Positions 7,972-16,851 of a stretch of 64,000 nucleotides of DNA are shown one piece after another. The first letter of the stretch is position 1, and each line of letters starts with the position of its first letter. The position numbers and the translations under genes are program-made. The stretch lies in assembly GCF_040702995.1 (NCBI RefSeq), contig NZ_CP159992.1, positions 4,427,501 to 4,491,500 of the forward strand. The letters run 5' to 3'. Source of the stretch: Paenibacillus sp. AN1007 (lineage in GTDB: Bacteria; Bacillota; Bacilli; Paenibacillales; Paenibacillaceae). The notes below the pieces were generated by a model. It was not told the DNA's origin. It made no database searches and saw nothing but the letters and a program-made list of their open reading frames with translations.

Positions 7972-9675
7972 CTAGTTTAATCTCACCTTAGGGCTCAATG
8001 TAATCTCAAATGCACGGCCCCAAATGAAATCTGGGTTATTGTATTCCAGCAGTGCACCGTTGTAAACCGCATACGTCAGCTGCCCGTTACAGATCTGGCG
8101 AACGGCGGGATTCCCCTGCTGGAAGGCTGGTCTACTTGCCAGTTCAGCAGTGTGGGTCTGCATCAGATCACGCAGCAGGCTTTGCAGATGAGCATAATCC
8201 TCATCCGAATTGAACAGTGCCATATTTTGATCCGCCAGCGTGGCCGCATTGGTATACAGGGCGTGAGCACGTGAATAGGTGCGAACATCGGCAATAGCCA
8301 CCGCTTTGTAGCTGTAATCCTTCAAAAATCGTTTAAACAGCAGCGAACCATGTGCATTCATCGCTTCCCGCAGCTTATGTTCATGCTTTTCCGTGGTGAT
8401 CAGCGCATATCTCGATTGTGCCATCCCTACGGCAAGTCCGATTTTGTTCCCCGGCGTGTTCCAGGCACTATAACCAAGCACCCGTCCGGTATATGGACTG
8501 TTCAGGAGCGCTTCAGCCACATCGACATTCGCAGGCCCTTTACCCACAAAATCAATCAGGATGGATGGAAGTCCCTGTTCTCCATTTAACGCCAGACGCT
8601 CTACAGCCGCCTGCACCTGATCCAGTGCCGTTACAGCGATAACCTCCATGTCCACTGCGGTATCAGCCGCATCCTCAATGACTACACCACCCACAATATC
8701 GACATGGTGCAGGATATTTTGGTGTACGTCCATATATTCGTAGGTGTTGATAATTGTAGAACCGTGCGGGCCGAAGTATTTTACCCCATACTTTGTCTTA
8801 GCCCCACCGCGGAACAGCTGATTCGCCATTCGCGCGACCAAAGCATGCCCCAACCCGTCTGCATCCGGCAGTATGATTGCCCGATCCGGATTCTGACCAT
8901 CCGTTCCGCCGAGCCATTCATTAATTCGTGCTTCCACATACTTGATTTCATTAATCTGAACGCCCTGCGTATTGGCATCATCCACACCAACAGCAAGAAA
9001 ATCGATATAACCCGTGCGGGCCAGCTGATCCAGAATGTAACGATTCGTTTTGAACTTGTGCTGCCTTGTATTGTAATATTTCTGCTTATCAAAATAGGTC
9101 GTATCCCCGTATGCCTCACTCGCTGGAGATACGTTATACCCTTCAATAATATCTTCAAATTCAGTGTAGGTCTGGCGCGGCTGCTGCATCAGCGCACGGG
9201 ATTCATTATACGCATCAAGCGCCAGGCCATCGGCGAATGAAGTCGTCGCAAGCCGCATAATCGTGTCCATCACAAACAGCGGTTTACGCGGGTACTTTGT
9301 TTTAATGTCGCGAATAACATCCAGCAGATGAGTAGTTTGCTCATCATACGCCGGGTACGTCCCCCCACCGTCTTCCCGAAGCTGACGACTGCCAATCAGT
9401 CCGCCGTAGGCAAGCATGTCGGAAGAAATAATAAAACCATCCACCTTGGACGCGTGTTTGAGTACAAAATCATAAATTCTGGACGGATGCCCGTAAATGG
9501 GTGCGGAAGTACCGAGAAGCGTGGTACCGTCTGTCGTCTTTTCCGTATCCAAACGATTTTTGATATCCTTCAGGTCAGGTGTAATGATGTGAAGACCGGC
9601 TGCTTGCCCTTGTACAATTACGTCATCCAAATTCGCGGGACGATCATCGAGTGGAACATACAATACTGTTTTCAT
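7972..9675 (-). CDS. DUF4127 family protein
   Basis: A 567-residue protein of the DUF4127 family, recognised from its start MKTVLYVPLDDRPANLDDV and the following GGLIGSRQLREDGG, YIDFLAVGVDDANTQG, ILPDADGLGHALVARM and SAWNTPGNKIGLAVGMAQSR blocks. Its activity is not known to me. The Asp-rich conserved blocks suggest an enzyme, and there is no signal peptide. The start was moved 19 codons in from the longest frame to the ATG with AGGAGG 9 nt upstream. It stands alone between the tail operon and an unrelated gene. Its upstream region carries the same 22-bp motif plus terminator arrangement as the tail operon, suggesting shared control. Confidence 0.85.
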   Translation of the reverse strand: MKTVLYVPLDDRPANLDDVIVQGQAAGLHIITPDLKDIKNRLDTEKTTDGTTLLGTSAPIYGHPSRIYDFVLKHASKVDGFIISSDMLAYGGLIGSRQLREDGGGTYPAYDEQTTHLLDVIRDIKTKYPRKPLFVMDTIMRLATTSFADGLALDAYNESRALMQQPRQTYTEFEDIIEGYNVSPASEAYGDTTYFDKQKYYNTRQHKFKTNRYILDQLARTGYIDFLAVGVDDANTQGVQINEIKYVEARINEWLGGTDGQNPDRAIILPDADGLGHALVARMANQLFRGGAKTKYGVKYFGPHGSTIINTYEYMDVHQNILHHVDIVGGVVIEDAADTAVDMEVIAVTALDQVQAAVERLALNGEQGLPSILIDFVGKGPANVDVAEALLNSPYTGRVLGYSAWNTPGNKIGLAVGMAQSRYALITTEKHEHKLREAMNAHGSLLFKRFLKDYSYKAVAIADVRTYSRAHALYTNAATLADQNMALFNSDEDYAHLQSLLRDLMQTHTAELASRPAFQQGNPAVRQICNGQLTYAVYNGALLEYNNPDFIWGRAFEITLSPKVRLN

Positions 9676-9743
9676 ATCCTGTAGCCTCCTGTTTTTGATA
9701 TTCTTCAATACCCGATCAGAGCAGGGAAGCAATCATCGAATAG

Positions 9744-9766
9744 AAAAAACCGACAGATTGCCGGTC
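9744..9766 (-). terminator. Intrinsic terminator in DUF4127 leader
   Basis: A minus-strand stem ACCGGCA / TGTCGGT (one G-T pair, 3-nt loop) runs into TTTTTT. It lies downstream of the 22-bp motif and about 70 nt before the DUF4127 start, the same order as in front of the tail operon. Confidence 0.65.
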
Positions 9767-9865
9767 TGATCCTTCGTCTGTGAGCTGCTTAACGCTTTTG
9801 CCTACCTGCTTGTACTTCTGCTTTCCCTCCAGCTTGCTCTCCAGCTTTCTGCCCTTCCTTGCTTC

Positions 9866-9887
9866 TGATCCGATAATACCATCTTAC
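9866..9887 (-). promoter_or_regulatory. 22-bp motif shared with tail-operon leader, copy 2
   Basis: Minus-strand motif GTAAGATG then GTATTATCGGATCA, one mismatch to the copy at 7359-7380. Candidate -10 TATTAT without an obvious -35. About 190 nt before the DUF4127 start. Confidence 0.5.
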
Positions 9888-9966
9888 CGCCTTTTCCTTC
9901 TCACGGAGACGGCTTAACGGATGATTTACGTCGGATTGTCGATGGTTTTAGGATCATCAAATGGCG

Positions 9967-9998
9967 AAAAAAAGCACCTGCCGCCTGGGCAAGTGCTT
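9967..9998 (-). terminator. Intrinsic terminator
   Basis: An 11-bp minus-strand stem (AAGCACTTGCC / GGCAGGTGCTT, one G-T pair) is followed by TTTTT. It ends the transcript of the gene at 10077-11039. Confidence 0.8.
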
Positions 9999-10076
9999 CT
10001 TGATTATGAGTTATTCATTATCTGTGAATTACGGTTTGCTCGCTATTTATAGATCATGCATTCTCTGCTATCAAGC

Positions 10077-11039
10077 TTATGCGATAATATATCGGAAGTT
10101 CTCCCAAATCTCGGGCTCAGCTTCCACGTTCCTAGCATGGTGATAGAAGCTGAACGGGAACTTAAATACATGGCCGCCGTACCAGTCATGGCACCTACGA
10201 TCCGTCAGCCAGTACTCCAGCTCATGCGGCAGTGCGCCTGAGCGTTCGGCTCGGGTTAGCGGCAGCACGTCCACAGGAGATTGCAGCGTGGCTGTTTTGT
10301 CCGTTATAACATCGATACTGCGGCTGAGACGCAAAGCCTTCACCATTTTGAGGAATGGAGGGATGCCTTTGTCAAACAATTCTCTGTAACCCAGCTCATA
10401 AAGTATATTCAGTGCATGCCCATAGGTAAGCATATGACCGATCAGATCATGGTGTGATTCTGCCTGATAGATCGTTTGAAAAGCACCCAGTTCCTCCAAA
10501 ATCAGCTGCGACAGCTGCATCGGATTTTGGATTTCAAGAAAACCGTCCTTTTCTTCCAGACGCATATGGCGAATCTCTTTCACCGTGGTATTCACCCAGG
10601 ATCTGCCTGGAATCGTTCGTTCGAATGATGCAATTAATTGAGCAATCTGCTCAATCTCTTCTGCTGTGCCCCATCCTTCCAGTTCGCGAATAGCCTTGAG
10701 GCTGACCGCTCCATAGATGGCCTGATGTCCCACCCAGTGCAGCTCCCCAATCGTTTGTTCCAGAGCATCGGCTATACGCGCTTCAGCTTCAACCAGCGGC
10801 AAACACGCATCTGGCAGGTCGGTCGGTGCGGGACGTGTCCCATGCTGACGAAGCATCGCTTTGGCTTCGGCGGTAACGCTGCCAGCGGCGAGGGAGGTGA
10901 GCCGATTTTCTCTTACGTAAAAATAAGCTGCAATCGCCCCTGCCCCATAGTGGGCATGCCACAGGTCTCCTGTGCGTTCCCGACTGGACGCAATGGTCGC
11001 TAATCCCTCTTCCAACAAACGTCGATCCAAGTCTGCCAT
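10077..11039 (-). CDS. Unrecognised His-rich protein
   Basis: A 320-residue soluble protein that I do not recognise. It is mainly helical with many conserved-looking His clusters: LWHAHYGAGAIAAYFY near residue 30, LHWVGHQAIYGAVSL near 100, AESHHDLIGHMLTYGHALNI near 195 and HDWYGGHVFKFPFSFYHHAR at the C-terminus. The spacing of these His residues could serve metal or cofactor binding, but no known motif is seen. It has no signal peptide or membrane segment. It is a single gene with its own terminator. An ATG start with weak ribosome binding site is used; an ATG directly upstream does not extend this frame. Confidence 0.6.
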   Translation of the reverse strand: MADLDRRLLEEGLATIASSRERTGDLWHAHYGAGAIAAYFYVRENRLTSLAAGSVTAEAKAMLRQHGTRPAPTDLPDACLPLVEAEARIADALEQTIGELHWVGHQAIYGAVSLKAIRELEGWGTAEEIEQIAQLIASFERTIPGRSWVNTTVKEIRHMRLEEKDGFLEIQNPMQLSQLILEELGAFQTIYQAESHHDLIGHMLTYGHALNILYELGYRELFDKGIPPFLKMVKALRLSRSIDVITDKTATLQSPVDVLPLTRAERSGALPHELEYWLTDRRCHDWYGGHVFKFPFSFYHHARNVEAEPEIWENFRYIIA

Positions 11040-11165
11040 CCCCCTTCAACTTATAGAAACCTCGTTAACAAGCTGGACGGACATTAATCCCCCAAAATAA
11101 AGCGTTTACTTCTATAACATGATCCGGTTCAGACACTTATGACCTTTTGGGCTGTATAAATCGAA

Positions 11166-11876
11166 TTAAAAATGTCGTACAAGGGTACTCGGCTGGCGGC
11201 ATAATCTTCCATTCCCATCAAATTGAAGCCTGCCCACGTCGCGGATTACAGCTTCCAGGGGGAAGATCAGTGCCTTTTGAGATGAGAAAAACCAGACTCG
11301 TTCCTGCTTCACCACGATAAACAAACCTCTTCGGTCGCCTACCGGAGAGAAGGTATCACTGCCCTCGCCCCAGCGAGCCAGTCCGACCTTATCCAGTTCT
11401 TTCACCGCAGCCGGTACATCCTCCGAAACCAGTCCAATCTCACACACCTGCAGGATAGCTGCTGCCGAGAATGCACGCTGCTGCTCATTATTTTCCCGAT
11501 GATGGGCGATCAGCTCTACAATATTTCCGGCGGGATCTTCAAAATACAATGAATGAGAATCCCAATTGTTCGAATACGTTTCATCCCGCTCCCCATCTGT
11601 ACTTAGCGTTACACGTGATGCCGCCCACTGCTTGGCTTCCTGAAACTGATTGCGCGGAATCATCCAGGCAAAATGGTAAAACGGCTCTACCGTTCTATTC
11701 GCCGCTTCAGACGCGGTGCTCCACTGCTTGAATACCATCCTGGTTGTTCCTGCCTGCAGCGTGAACGTCCCTTCCGAAGGTTGGAGTTCGGACACCGGCA
11801 TACCCAGCGTAACCCCATAGAAATGGTGCAGTTCCTCCAGCTTCACGGTATAAAATAACACCTCTTCAATGATCAT
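11166..11876 (-). CDS. Two-domain VOC (glyoxalase-like) family protein
   Basis: A 236-residue protein with an N-terminal vicinal-oxygen-chelate domain (about residues 1-115, from IIEEVLFYTVKLEELHHFYG to LYFEDPAGNIVELIAHH) and a second, shorter VOC-like half (about 120-200, ILQVCEIGLVSEDVPAAVKE). Metal-ligand candidates are the His in the first beta strand region and the Glu in NIVELIA. The ATG at 11876 overlaps the stop of the upstream VOC gene (ATGA), so I prefer it to one nine codons earlier. The two adjacent VOC genes probably form an operon. Substrate unknown. Confidence 0.75.
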   Translation of the reverse strand: MIIEEVLFYTVKLEELHHFYGVTLGMPVSELQPSEGTFTLQAGTTRMVFKQWSTASEAANRTVEPFYHFAWMIPRNQFQEAKQWAASRVTLSTDGERDETYSNNWDSHSLYFEDPAGNIVELIAHHRENNEQQRAFSAAAILQVCEIGLVSEDVPAAVKELDKVGLARWGEGSDTFSPVGDRRGLFIVVKQERVWFFSSQKALIFPLEAVIRDVGRLQFDGNGRLCRQPSTLVRHF

Positions 11877-12331
11877 ACGCTTCTTCCCTGCAGCTTCTCC
11901 CATTCACTCCACGGCACCAAGCCCAGTTCAGGCCTTGCTTCATCGGGCAGCACAGCGATAAATTCCAGGGAGTGACCATCCGGGTCGGCAAAATAGACGG
12001 ACACCGCCGGCATCCAGCCAAACACATATAACTCCCCAATATCGTCATCCTGAAAATTGCGAGTGGCAATGCCCTTGTTTTCCAGATATTCAACCGCATG
12101 TTTCATATCCTCCAGAGACACGTGAAAAGCAAAGTGCTGGCGCTGCACCTGAGCAGGGTCCTTCTCCCACAGCCCCAGCATCGCATTACGCTCGCCGCCT
12201 ACCCAATAGAACGAAACTCCGCGCTCCGGTTGTCCATGTGCATGAGTCAATCCCAGTACCTTTTCATAGAAATGATGTGACTTCTCCAGATTCGTAACAT
12301 TAAGATGGGTTTCATATATGCCCTTAATCAT
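11873..12331 (-). CDS. VOC family protein
   Basis: A 152-residue single VOC unit (two beta-alpha-beta-beta-beta motifs): IKGIYETHLNVTNLEKSHHF at the start, FAFHVSLEDMKHAVEYLENK in the middle, and VYFADPDGHSLEFIAVLP. The pattern His (ETHLNV), His (FAFHV) and Glu (LEFIA) matches the metal ligands of the glyoxalase/fosfomycin-resistance/extradiol dioxygenase superfamily. Its substrate cannot be told. It is followed with overlap by the two-domain VOC gene. Confidence 0.85.
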   Translation of the reverse strand: MIKGIYETHLNVTNLEKSHHFYEKVLGLTHAHGQPERGVSFYWVGGERNAMLGLWEKDPAQVQRQHFAFHVSLEDMKHAVEYLENKGIATRNFQDDDIGELYVFGWMPAVSVYFADPDGHSLEFIAVLPDEARPELGLVPWSEWEKLQGRSV

Positions 12332-12413
12332 GATACATACCTTCTTTCCAGGTTCATTACCAAAATTTTAATTATTAAAATGAGTGATGGTCGGCTTGTC
12401 ATTCCGAGCTGCT

Positions 12414-13004
12414 CTACAGTGCCTTCTTTGCGGCCGTTAACGTCTGAGCCAGATTCAAAAATGAACCCAGCACTCGCTGTACCCTGTCCTCGACATCCTG
12501 GCTTCCCTCGAATTCCTCGTATCCATCCAGTGCTGCTTCAAAACGTCTGCGCTGTGCTCCCCCAATGGAGATCCATTCCGGGGCATTGATGCCGTGCAGA
12601 TTGCGAACCATCGTCTGCATCTGGGTAAGCGAACTTACGCCCACTGCTCCTCCGGCAGAGCTGATCGACAGAACCGGTTTACCACTGAAATGTGCCTGAC
12701 TGAGATGGTCCAGCGCATTTTTAAGCACACCGCTGATACTGCCGTGGTACTCCGGGCTGGATAAAATAACAGCATCTGCTGCAAGCATCAAGGCATTCAA
12801 AGCAGCCAAATGCTCGTCTGTATCCTGTTTTTCATCCGGAGCGTAGAACGGCAGCGGTTTTTCATATAGATTAAACAAGTGGGCTTCATGCCCCTGTGCT
12901 CGAATAATCTCTGCTGCATATTCACCCAAACGTGTGCTGGTTGCGTTTTTTCGATTGCTGCCTGCCAAAATTACGATATTCATGTCTTTATTCATGTCAT
13001 TCAC
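12414..13004 (-). CDS. NAD(P)H-dependent FMN reductase
   Basis: A 196-residue flavodoxin-fold reductase. The N-terminal phosphate-binding loop is seen in VILAGSNRKNATSTRLGEY, and the second flavin loop in ILSSPEYHGSISGVLKNALD. The family (SsuE/azoreductase/chromate-reductase-like, pfam FMN_red) reduces FMN or quinones with NAD(P)H. Length is typical. The ribosome binding site is AGGAG 5 nt before the ATG. It is a single gene on the minus strand, upstream of the VOC pair with about 80 nt between. The physiological substrate is not evident. Confidence 0.88.
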   Translation of the reverse strand: MNDMNKDMNIVILAGSNRKNATSTRLGEYAAEIIRAQGHEAHLFNLYEKPLPFYAPDEKQDTDEHLAALNALMLAADAVILSSPEYHGSISGVLKNALDHLSQAHFSGKPVLSISSAGGAVGVSSLTQMQTMVRNLHGINAPEWISIGGAQRRRFEAALDGYEEFEGSQDVEDRVQRVLGSFLNLAQTLTAAKKAL

Positions 13005-13159
13005 TCTCCTGTGTTTTAGTTCGAACCGAATGTGTTGGTATACTCCCGAATTCTCCTGCCGCTTCAGTTTGGACTGTTCTGATCTTCATCCTGTCTTTAT
13101 CCTTATTTTACCTTGTATGTATGGCCGAATTCGTCAGCTAATGGACTTAACTTCCGCAC

Positions 13160-13186
13160 AAAAAAACTCAACCTTTCGGTTGAGTT
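13160..13186 (-). terminator. Intrinsic terminator after response regulator
   Basis: A perfect 9-bp minus-strand stem (AACTCAACC / GGTTGAGTT) with a GAAA loop, followed by TTTTT. It ends the two-component operon. Confidence 0.85.
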
Positions 13187-13232
13187 CATACGACTTTAGT
13201 CTGAGTTTGTCTGAATTTGGCGGCTGCTTCGC

Positions 13233-14018
13233 TCACAGTTCCCAGCCATTCCGGACAGCATGAAGTGCTGCCTGTGTGCGGTCTGCCAAGCCTAACTTAT
13301 CCAGTAGATGACTGACATGTGTTTTTACCGTTTTTTCCGTAATGACAAGTCGAACTGCAATCTCCTTATTGCTCAGTCCTTGGGTGAGCAGTCCCAGCAC
13401 TTCCCGTTCACGGCGAGTGAGTATACTCAGGCCAGTCTTTGACAATTCGGACAACACGCCTGTTTCGCTCCATTGACTTGACTTACTTGATCCGCTGTTT
13501 TGAACAGCCTGCGGGATCGTCTCTTGATCTAAACGCGGTAGAGAAGCTGCATTGTTTCCATCTTGTGCTGCGCACAGAGACTCGGACAGCGTATCCATAG
13601 ACGCCATAACATGCATCAATTGACCTGCGGCCGCCGGATGAAGTTCGACCTGGCCTGAATATACATTCCGAATCGCAATGGCTAAATCCTCCGGTTCAAT
13701 ATCTTTGAGCAGATAACCCTTCACGCCTGCACGAACAGCAGGAACAACATGATCCTGGTCCGAGAAGGAAGTCAGCACGATGATCCGTGTATCGGGCAGC
13801 AGACTGCGCAGGTGTCTGGCTGTTTCGATCCCATCCATAACGGGCATGTGAAGGTCCATCAGCACCACGTCCGGTCGCAGCTCCTGCGCCAGTGCCAAAG
13901 CTTCCTGTCCGTTGGACGCTTCACCAACCACCTTCATATCCTGCTGTGTTTTCAGAAAAACATGCAGGCCCCGTCTGACCATCGCGTGATCATCGGCAAG
14001 TAAAATTGTAATCGGCAT
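13233..14018 (-). CDS. NarL/LuxR-family response regulator
   Basis: A 261-residue response regulator. Residues 1-120 are the receiver domain: acidic pair in ILLADDHAMVRRGL, phosphoacceptor Asp in DVVLMDLHMPVMDG, Thr/Ser in IIVLTSFSDQ and Lys in GYLLKD. A 65-residue variable linker (NNAASLPRLDQET...) is longer than usual. The C-terminal LuxR-type helix-turn-helix is LTRREREVLGLLTQGLSNKE with TEKTVKTHVSHLLDKLGL. The ATG at 14018 has AGGAGG 8 nt upstream. It lies 19 nt after the histidine kinase gene and pairs with it. Confidence 0.93.
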   Translation of the reverse strand: MPITILLADDHAMVRRGLHVFLKTQQDMKVVGEASNGQEALALAQELRPDVVLMDLHMPVMDGIETARHLRSLLPDTRIIVLTSFSDQDHVVPAVRAGVKGYLLKDIEPEDLAIAIRNVYSGQVELHPAAAGQLMHVMASMDTLSESLCAAQDGNNAASLPRLDQETIPQAVQNSGSSKSSQWSETGVLSELSKTGLSILTRREREVLGLLTQGLSNKEIAVRLVITEKTVKTHVSHLLDKLGLADRTQAALHAVRNGWEL

Positions 14019-14037
14019 TGCTGCCAACCTCCTGACT

Positions 14038-15711
14038 TTATTCAGATTCATATGGAAGTGGTATGACTGCCGTTACGGTTGTTCCTTTCCGTGAAGAACT
14101 CCATATTTCCAGCCTGCCGCCCAGCGATTGTGCACGCTCTCTCATAATCGATAAGCCCAGTGAGTTTTCAGAGGATGGTTTACGCCGTTTGGCGCCCCCC
14201 TTTCCCCGATCCGAGATCGTGAGCTTCGCTTCGTGTTCATTACACTCAAGTAGAATGTTTGCGGTAGACACTTCTGCGTGCTTTCGAATATTGTTAAGCG
14301 CCTCTTGACCGATACGCCATAACCCTTCTTCCATGACACGTGGAATAGAGCGTATCCCTATTCGGTCAGCGACCACTTGAAGCCCCTGTTTGGTTCCATA
14401 CTCCTGCAGTGCACTCAGCAGTCCGGCCTCCAGTCCAGCTGGACGAAGCTGCATAATAAGCGCACGCATTTCCTTGAGCGCCTCCTGAGATAAAGCTCGT
14501 ATATCTTTCATGGCTTCGGCTGCCGGATGCCTCGGCTCCGTGCCCGACAGCATACTTTCTGCACCTCTCGCCGTCAACGATAAAGAGAACAAAATCTGAT
14601 TGACCGAATCATGCAGGTCCCGGGCAAGCCGATTCCGTTCTTCAAGCCTTGCCAATTCACGTCTGTGATCTGCAAGCTTCAAGCTCTCTCGGGCAGCGAT
14701 AATGTGCTCTGCCAAAGCCTCCATCACTTCGCTGTCTGCTCTGATCAGACCCAGGGATCGTGTCCCTGTGCCAATAACCAGCACACCAGGTTCCTCCGGT
14801 GAAGGGTAGGGCAGCGGTACACCAATTCCGGTTCCAAACTGTCGCGAATTCAGTTCAAGTTGATCCGGGCCGAATATGTCAACCAGTTCATCTGCTGTCA
14901 GCACGGCTGCACGATAATGATCAATGATACGATCCATAAGACGTGTCCCTTCCAGTGAAAGGGGGGCTGCTGCACCCATGCTTACGTGACCATCCGCATA
15001 AACTGCCTGTATATGAAATCTTTCATCCGTCTGTTTAATCAGTGCAGCAAACGGGCAGTCAAAATGTTTTCCCAGCAGCCTTACCACGGTGCCAGGCAAT
15101 GCATCTGTCTCTGTGCATTCATTGACTGTAAGACTTAATGCTGCACCGAAATCCCCCAGTCTGGCATACAGCTGAGCCCGGCGCTGCTCTGCACGATACA
15201 GCCGCATCCGCTCCATCGCACTGCCGATCTGATAGGCAACCGCCTGTAGAAGTGCCAGCTCGCTATCGCTAAAATGCACCTTGTCAGGCGCAGCCACATT
15301 AAGCAGTCCCAACATCTGTTCGCCCGAACGCAGCGGAACTGTGGCATGGTGGGTAATATCGGATGTATCCCCCCACTTGAATTCCACCGCATCCTCCAAG
15401 CGCTTGCAGTTAATGATGTTAACCGCGTACTGCAGCCTGCCATCCCGGAAACGATTGACACACCAGCATGTTCCTGTACGCATCGGCTCTTTGTCATTTC
15501 GCATCAATGCCGGAGGCAGATTATAATCCGAGACACAGGTATATTCTCCGCGTTCGTCGATCAGAAAAAGCCAGCCTGCAGATAACCCGGTCAGTTCAAG
15601 TAATTTGCCAACAACCTTATCCAACATCAGGCTGAGATCATTGGAGGTATTCAATGTTTCCGCAATGGTCTTCAGCGTTGCCATCTCCTGCATTCCAACC
15701 TCTTCCGGCAT
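14038..15711 (-). CDS. GAF-domain sensor histidine kinase (NarX/DesK type)
   Basis: A 557-residue cytoplasmic kinase without membrane helices. A first GAF domain spans about residues 12-160, with Cys residues in TGTCWCVNRF that could bind a ligand or metal. A second GAF spans about 185-330. A HisKA_3 dimerisation domain carries the phosphoacceptor in ERNRLARDLHDSVNQILFSL, and a HATPase domain ends the protein (IGQEALNNIRKHAEV, then GLGLSIMRERAQSLGGRL). The ATG at 15711 has GGGAGG upstream. The output is the response regulator 19 nt downstream. The stimulus is unknown. Confidence 0.9.
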   Translation of the reverse strand: MPEEVGMQEMATLKTIAETLNTSNDLSLMLDKVVGKLLELTGLSAGWLFLIDERGEYTCVSDYNLPPALMRNDKEPMRTGTCWCVNRFRDGRLQYAVNIINCKRLEDAVEFKWGDTSDITHHATVPLRSGEQMLGLLNVAAPDKVHFSDSELALLQAVAYQIGSAMERMRLYRAEQRRAQLYARLGDFGAALSLTVNECTETDALPGTVVRLLGKHFDCPFAALIKQTDERFHIQAVYADGHVSMGAAAPLSLEGTRLMDRIIDHYRAAVLTADELVDIFGPDQLELNSRQFGTGIGVPLPYPSPEEPGVLVIGTGTRSLGLIRADSEVMEALAEHIIAARESLKLADHRRELARLEERNRLARDLHDSVNQILFSLSLTARGAESMLSGTEPRHPAAEAMKDIRALSQEALKEMRALIMQLRPAGLEAGLLSALQEYGTKQGLQVVADRIGIRSIPRVMEEGLWRIGQEALNNIRKHAEVSTANILLECNEHEAKLTISDRGKGGAKRRKPSSENSLGLSIMRERAQSLGGRLEIWSSSRKGTTVTAVIPLPYESE

Positions 15712-15807
15712 AACTTCCTCCCTTCCGCTGCTGCACACCGTAATTTTGTCCCAACTATTGTAACCAATCCCCCGGCGATATTAAAGCTTCAACTTTGAGC
15801 CGAAAGC

Positions 15808-16299
15808 TCAGCCGAGCTTTTGCCGCTCTTTTCTCTTCAATGATAAAGGTTCCATATTAATCAGCCCGCGATCAGACAAGGCCAGCGCCATTTTATAGAA
15901 AGCACGCGTTCGAATTTTGGTGTACGTATCCTTGCTTACCGGTGGATCAAAGACATGGTTATATATTTTATAGTCAAACACATCATCGTCCTTCATATAC
16001 CGCTCCGTCACAAGCACACGTTCTTTTTCGCTGAGCCTGGACACGATATGGTCCATTGTCTCGCAGTAAGCCTGACGTGCACGCTGCACATCCACATTAA
16101 AGATTGCAGTTCTTGCCGTGGAATCACTGGTCACATTGACAGTACCATGCAAACGTTCCGTGTAACTTGCCGTTACCTGCACCTCTCGTTCTTCAAACGC
16201 AATTGTTTTGTAAATCCGATACTTTTCCAATGCAGCTTCAACAGCTGCCTGCGTTTTACGACGGTCCAATTCCGGTAACATCAATTCCATATTTGCCAT
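15808..16299 (-). CDS. ArpU-family phage late transcription regulator
   Basis: A 163-residue protein of the ArpU family, sigma-70-region-4-like activators found at the end of phage early regions. It starts MANMELMLPELDRRKTQAAV. The C-terminal half holds LSEKERVLVTERYMKDDD and a helix-turn-helix-like segment around VSKDTYTKIRTRAFYKMAL. The ATG at 16299 has AGGAGG 9 nt upstream. It is divergent from the repressor gene at 16976, with 676 bp between. It is the best candidate for the activator of the tail operon 8.6 kb away; that link is inference. Confidence 0.8.
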   Translation of the reverse strand: MANMELMLPELDRRKTQAAVEAALEKYRIYKTIAFEEREVQVTASYTERLHGTVNVTSDSTARTAIFNVDVQRARQAYCETMDHIVSRLSEKERVLVTERYMKDDDVFDYKIYNHVFDPPVSKDTYTKIRTRAFYKMALALSDRGLINMEPLSLKRKERQKLG

Positions 16300-16486
16300 A
16301 TCGTTATGCCCTCCTGTTATATGTTCGTTTATATCTCCCAAAATGATGACGACTTATCTCTATCTTTTAGTGTAGACAGATTCCTGATTCATAGAATGGC
16401 TGCTTACCTCAAACCCCAACAATCGACAATCGTTTCCTTACTTAAGGTACCTATGCTGCCTTTTGGATTTGATTATTATTTACATT

Positions 16487-16507
16487 TTGTTCGTATATTG
16501 TTCGTAT
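16487..16507. promoter_or_regulatory. Candidate repressor operator: 11-bp-period direct repeat
   Basis: TTGTTCGTAT occurs twice, at 16487-16496 and 16498-16507, one helical turn apart. A related TGTTCG lies at 16322-16327 close to the ArpU-like start. The position between the regulator genes suggests binding by the Xre-like repressor. Confidence 0.4.
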
Positions 16508-16782
16508 TTCTACTAGAGGATACCACTTTCTGGAGATTGAAGTAAACCTTCATTTTGGATCGTTTAGGCGATAAAATAAAACCTACGCTCTCATTTTCTA
16601 TACCTTTTGGCATAATTGTTTCGTATCCCTTTACCTAATGGTATATATACGATATAGTACAGATAATTACTGAACTCGTATAAGTCATTTGTTTTTTATA
16701 AAGAAGTCCAAGGCGCTGGGAATGACTCAAGCGTTGGCATGGCGTGCAAACGTAGTGCAGGAGGCGGAATCAATTCTGAAGA

Positions 16783-16851
16783 AGCGAAGCGTTCGCCTTT
16801 ATCCCCGGATTTCTCCCTTTAAGGAGAAGATGATATGGAATCCGGGGATAA
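16783..16851. repeat. Palindromic intergenic repeat element
   Basis: A 13-bp perfect inverted repeat (TTATCCCCGGATT at 16799-16811 and its complement at 16839-16851) encloses a second hairpin (TTCTCC / GGAGAA) and is preceded by a small palindrome (GCGAAGCGTTCGC). The style is that of dispersed intergenic repeats in Paenibacillus; copy number cannot be seen here. Confidence 0.55.

Larger units (their letters stand above)
9676..10076. other. Intergenic region upstream of DUF4127 gene
   Basis: About 400 bp without a gene. It contains a terminator for the gene to the right (9967-9998), the second copy of the 22-bp motif, a purine-rich minus-strand leader, and a terminator (9744-9766) before the DUF4127 gene. 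Confidence 0.7.
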
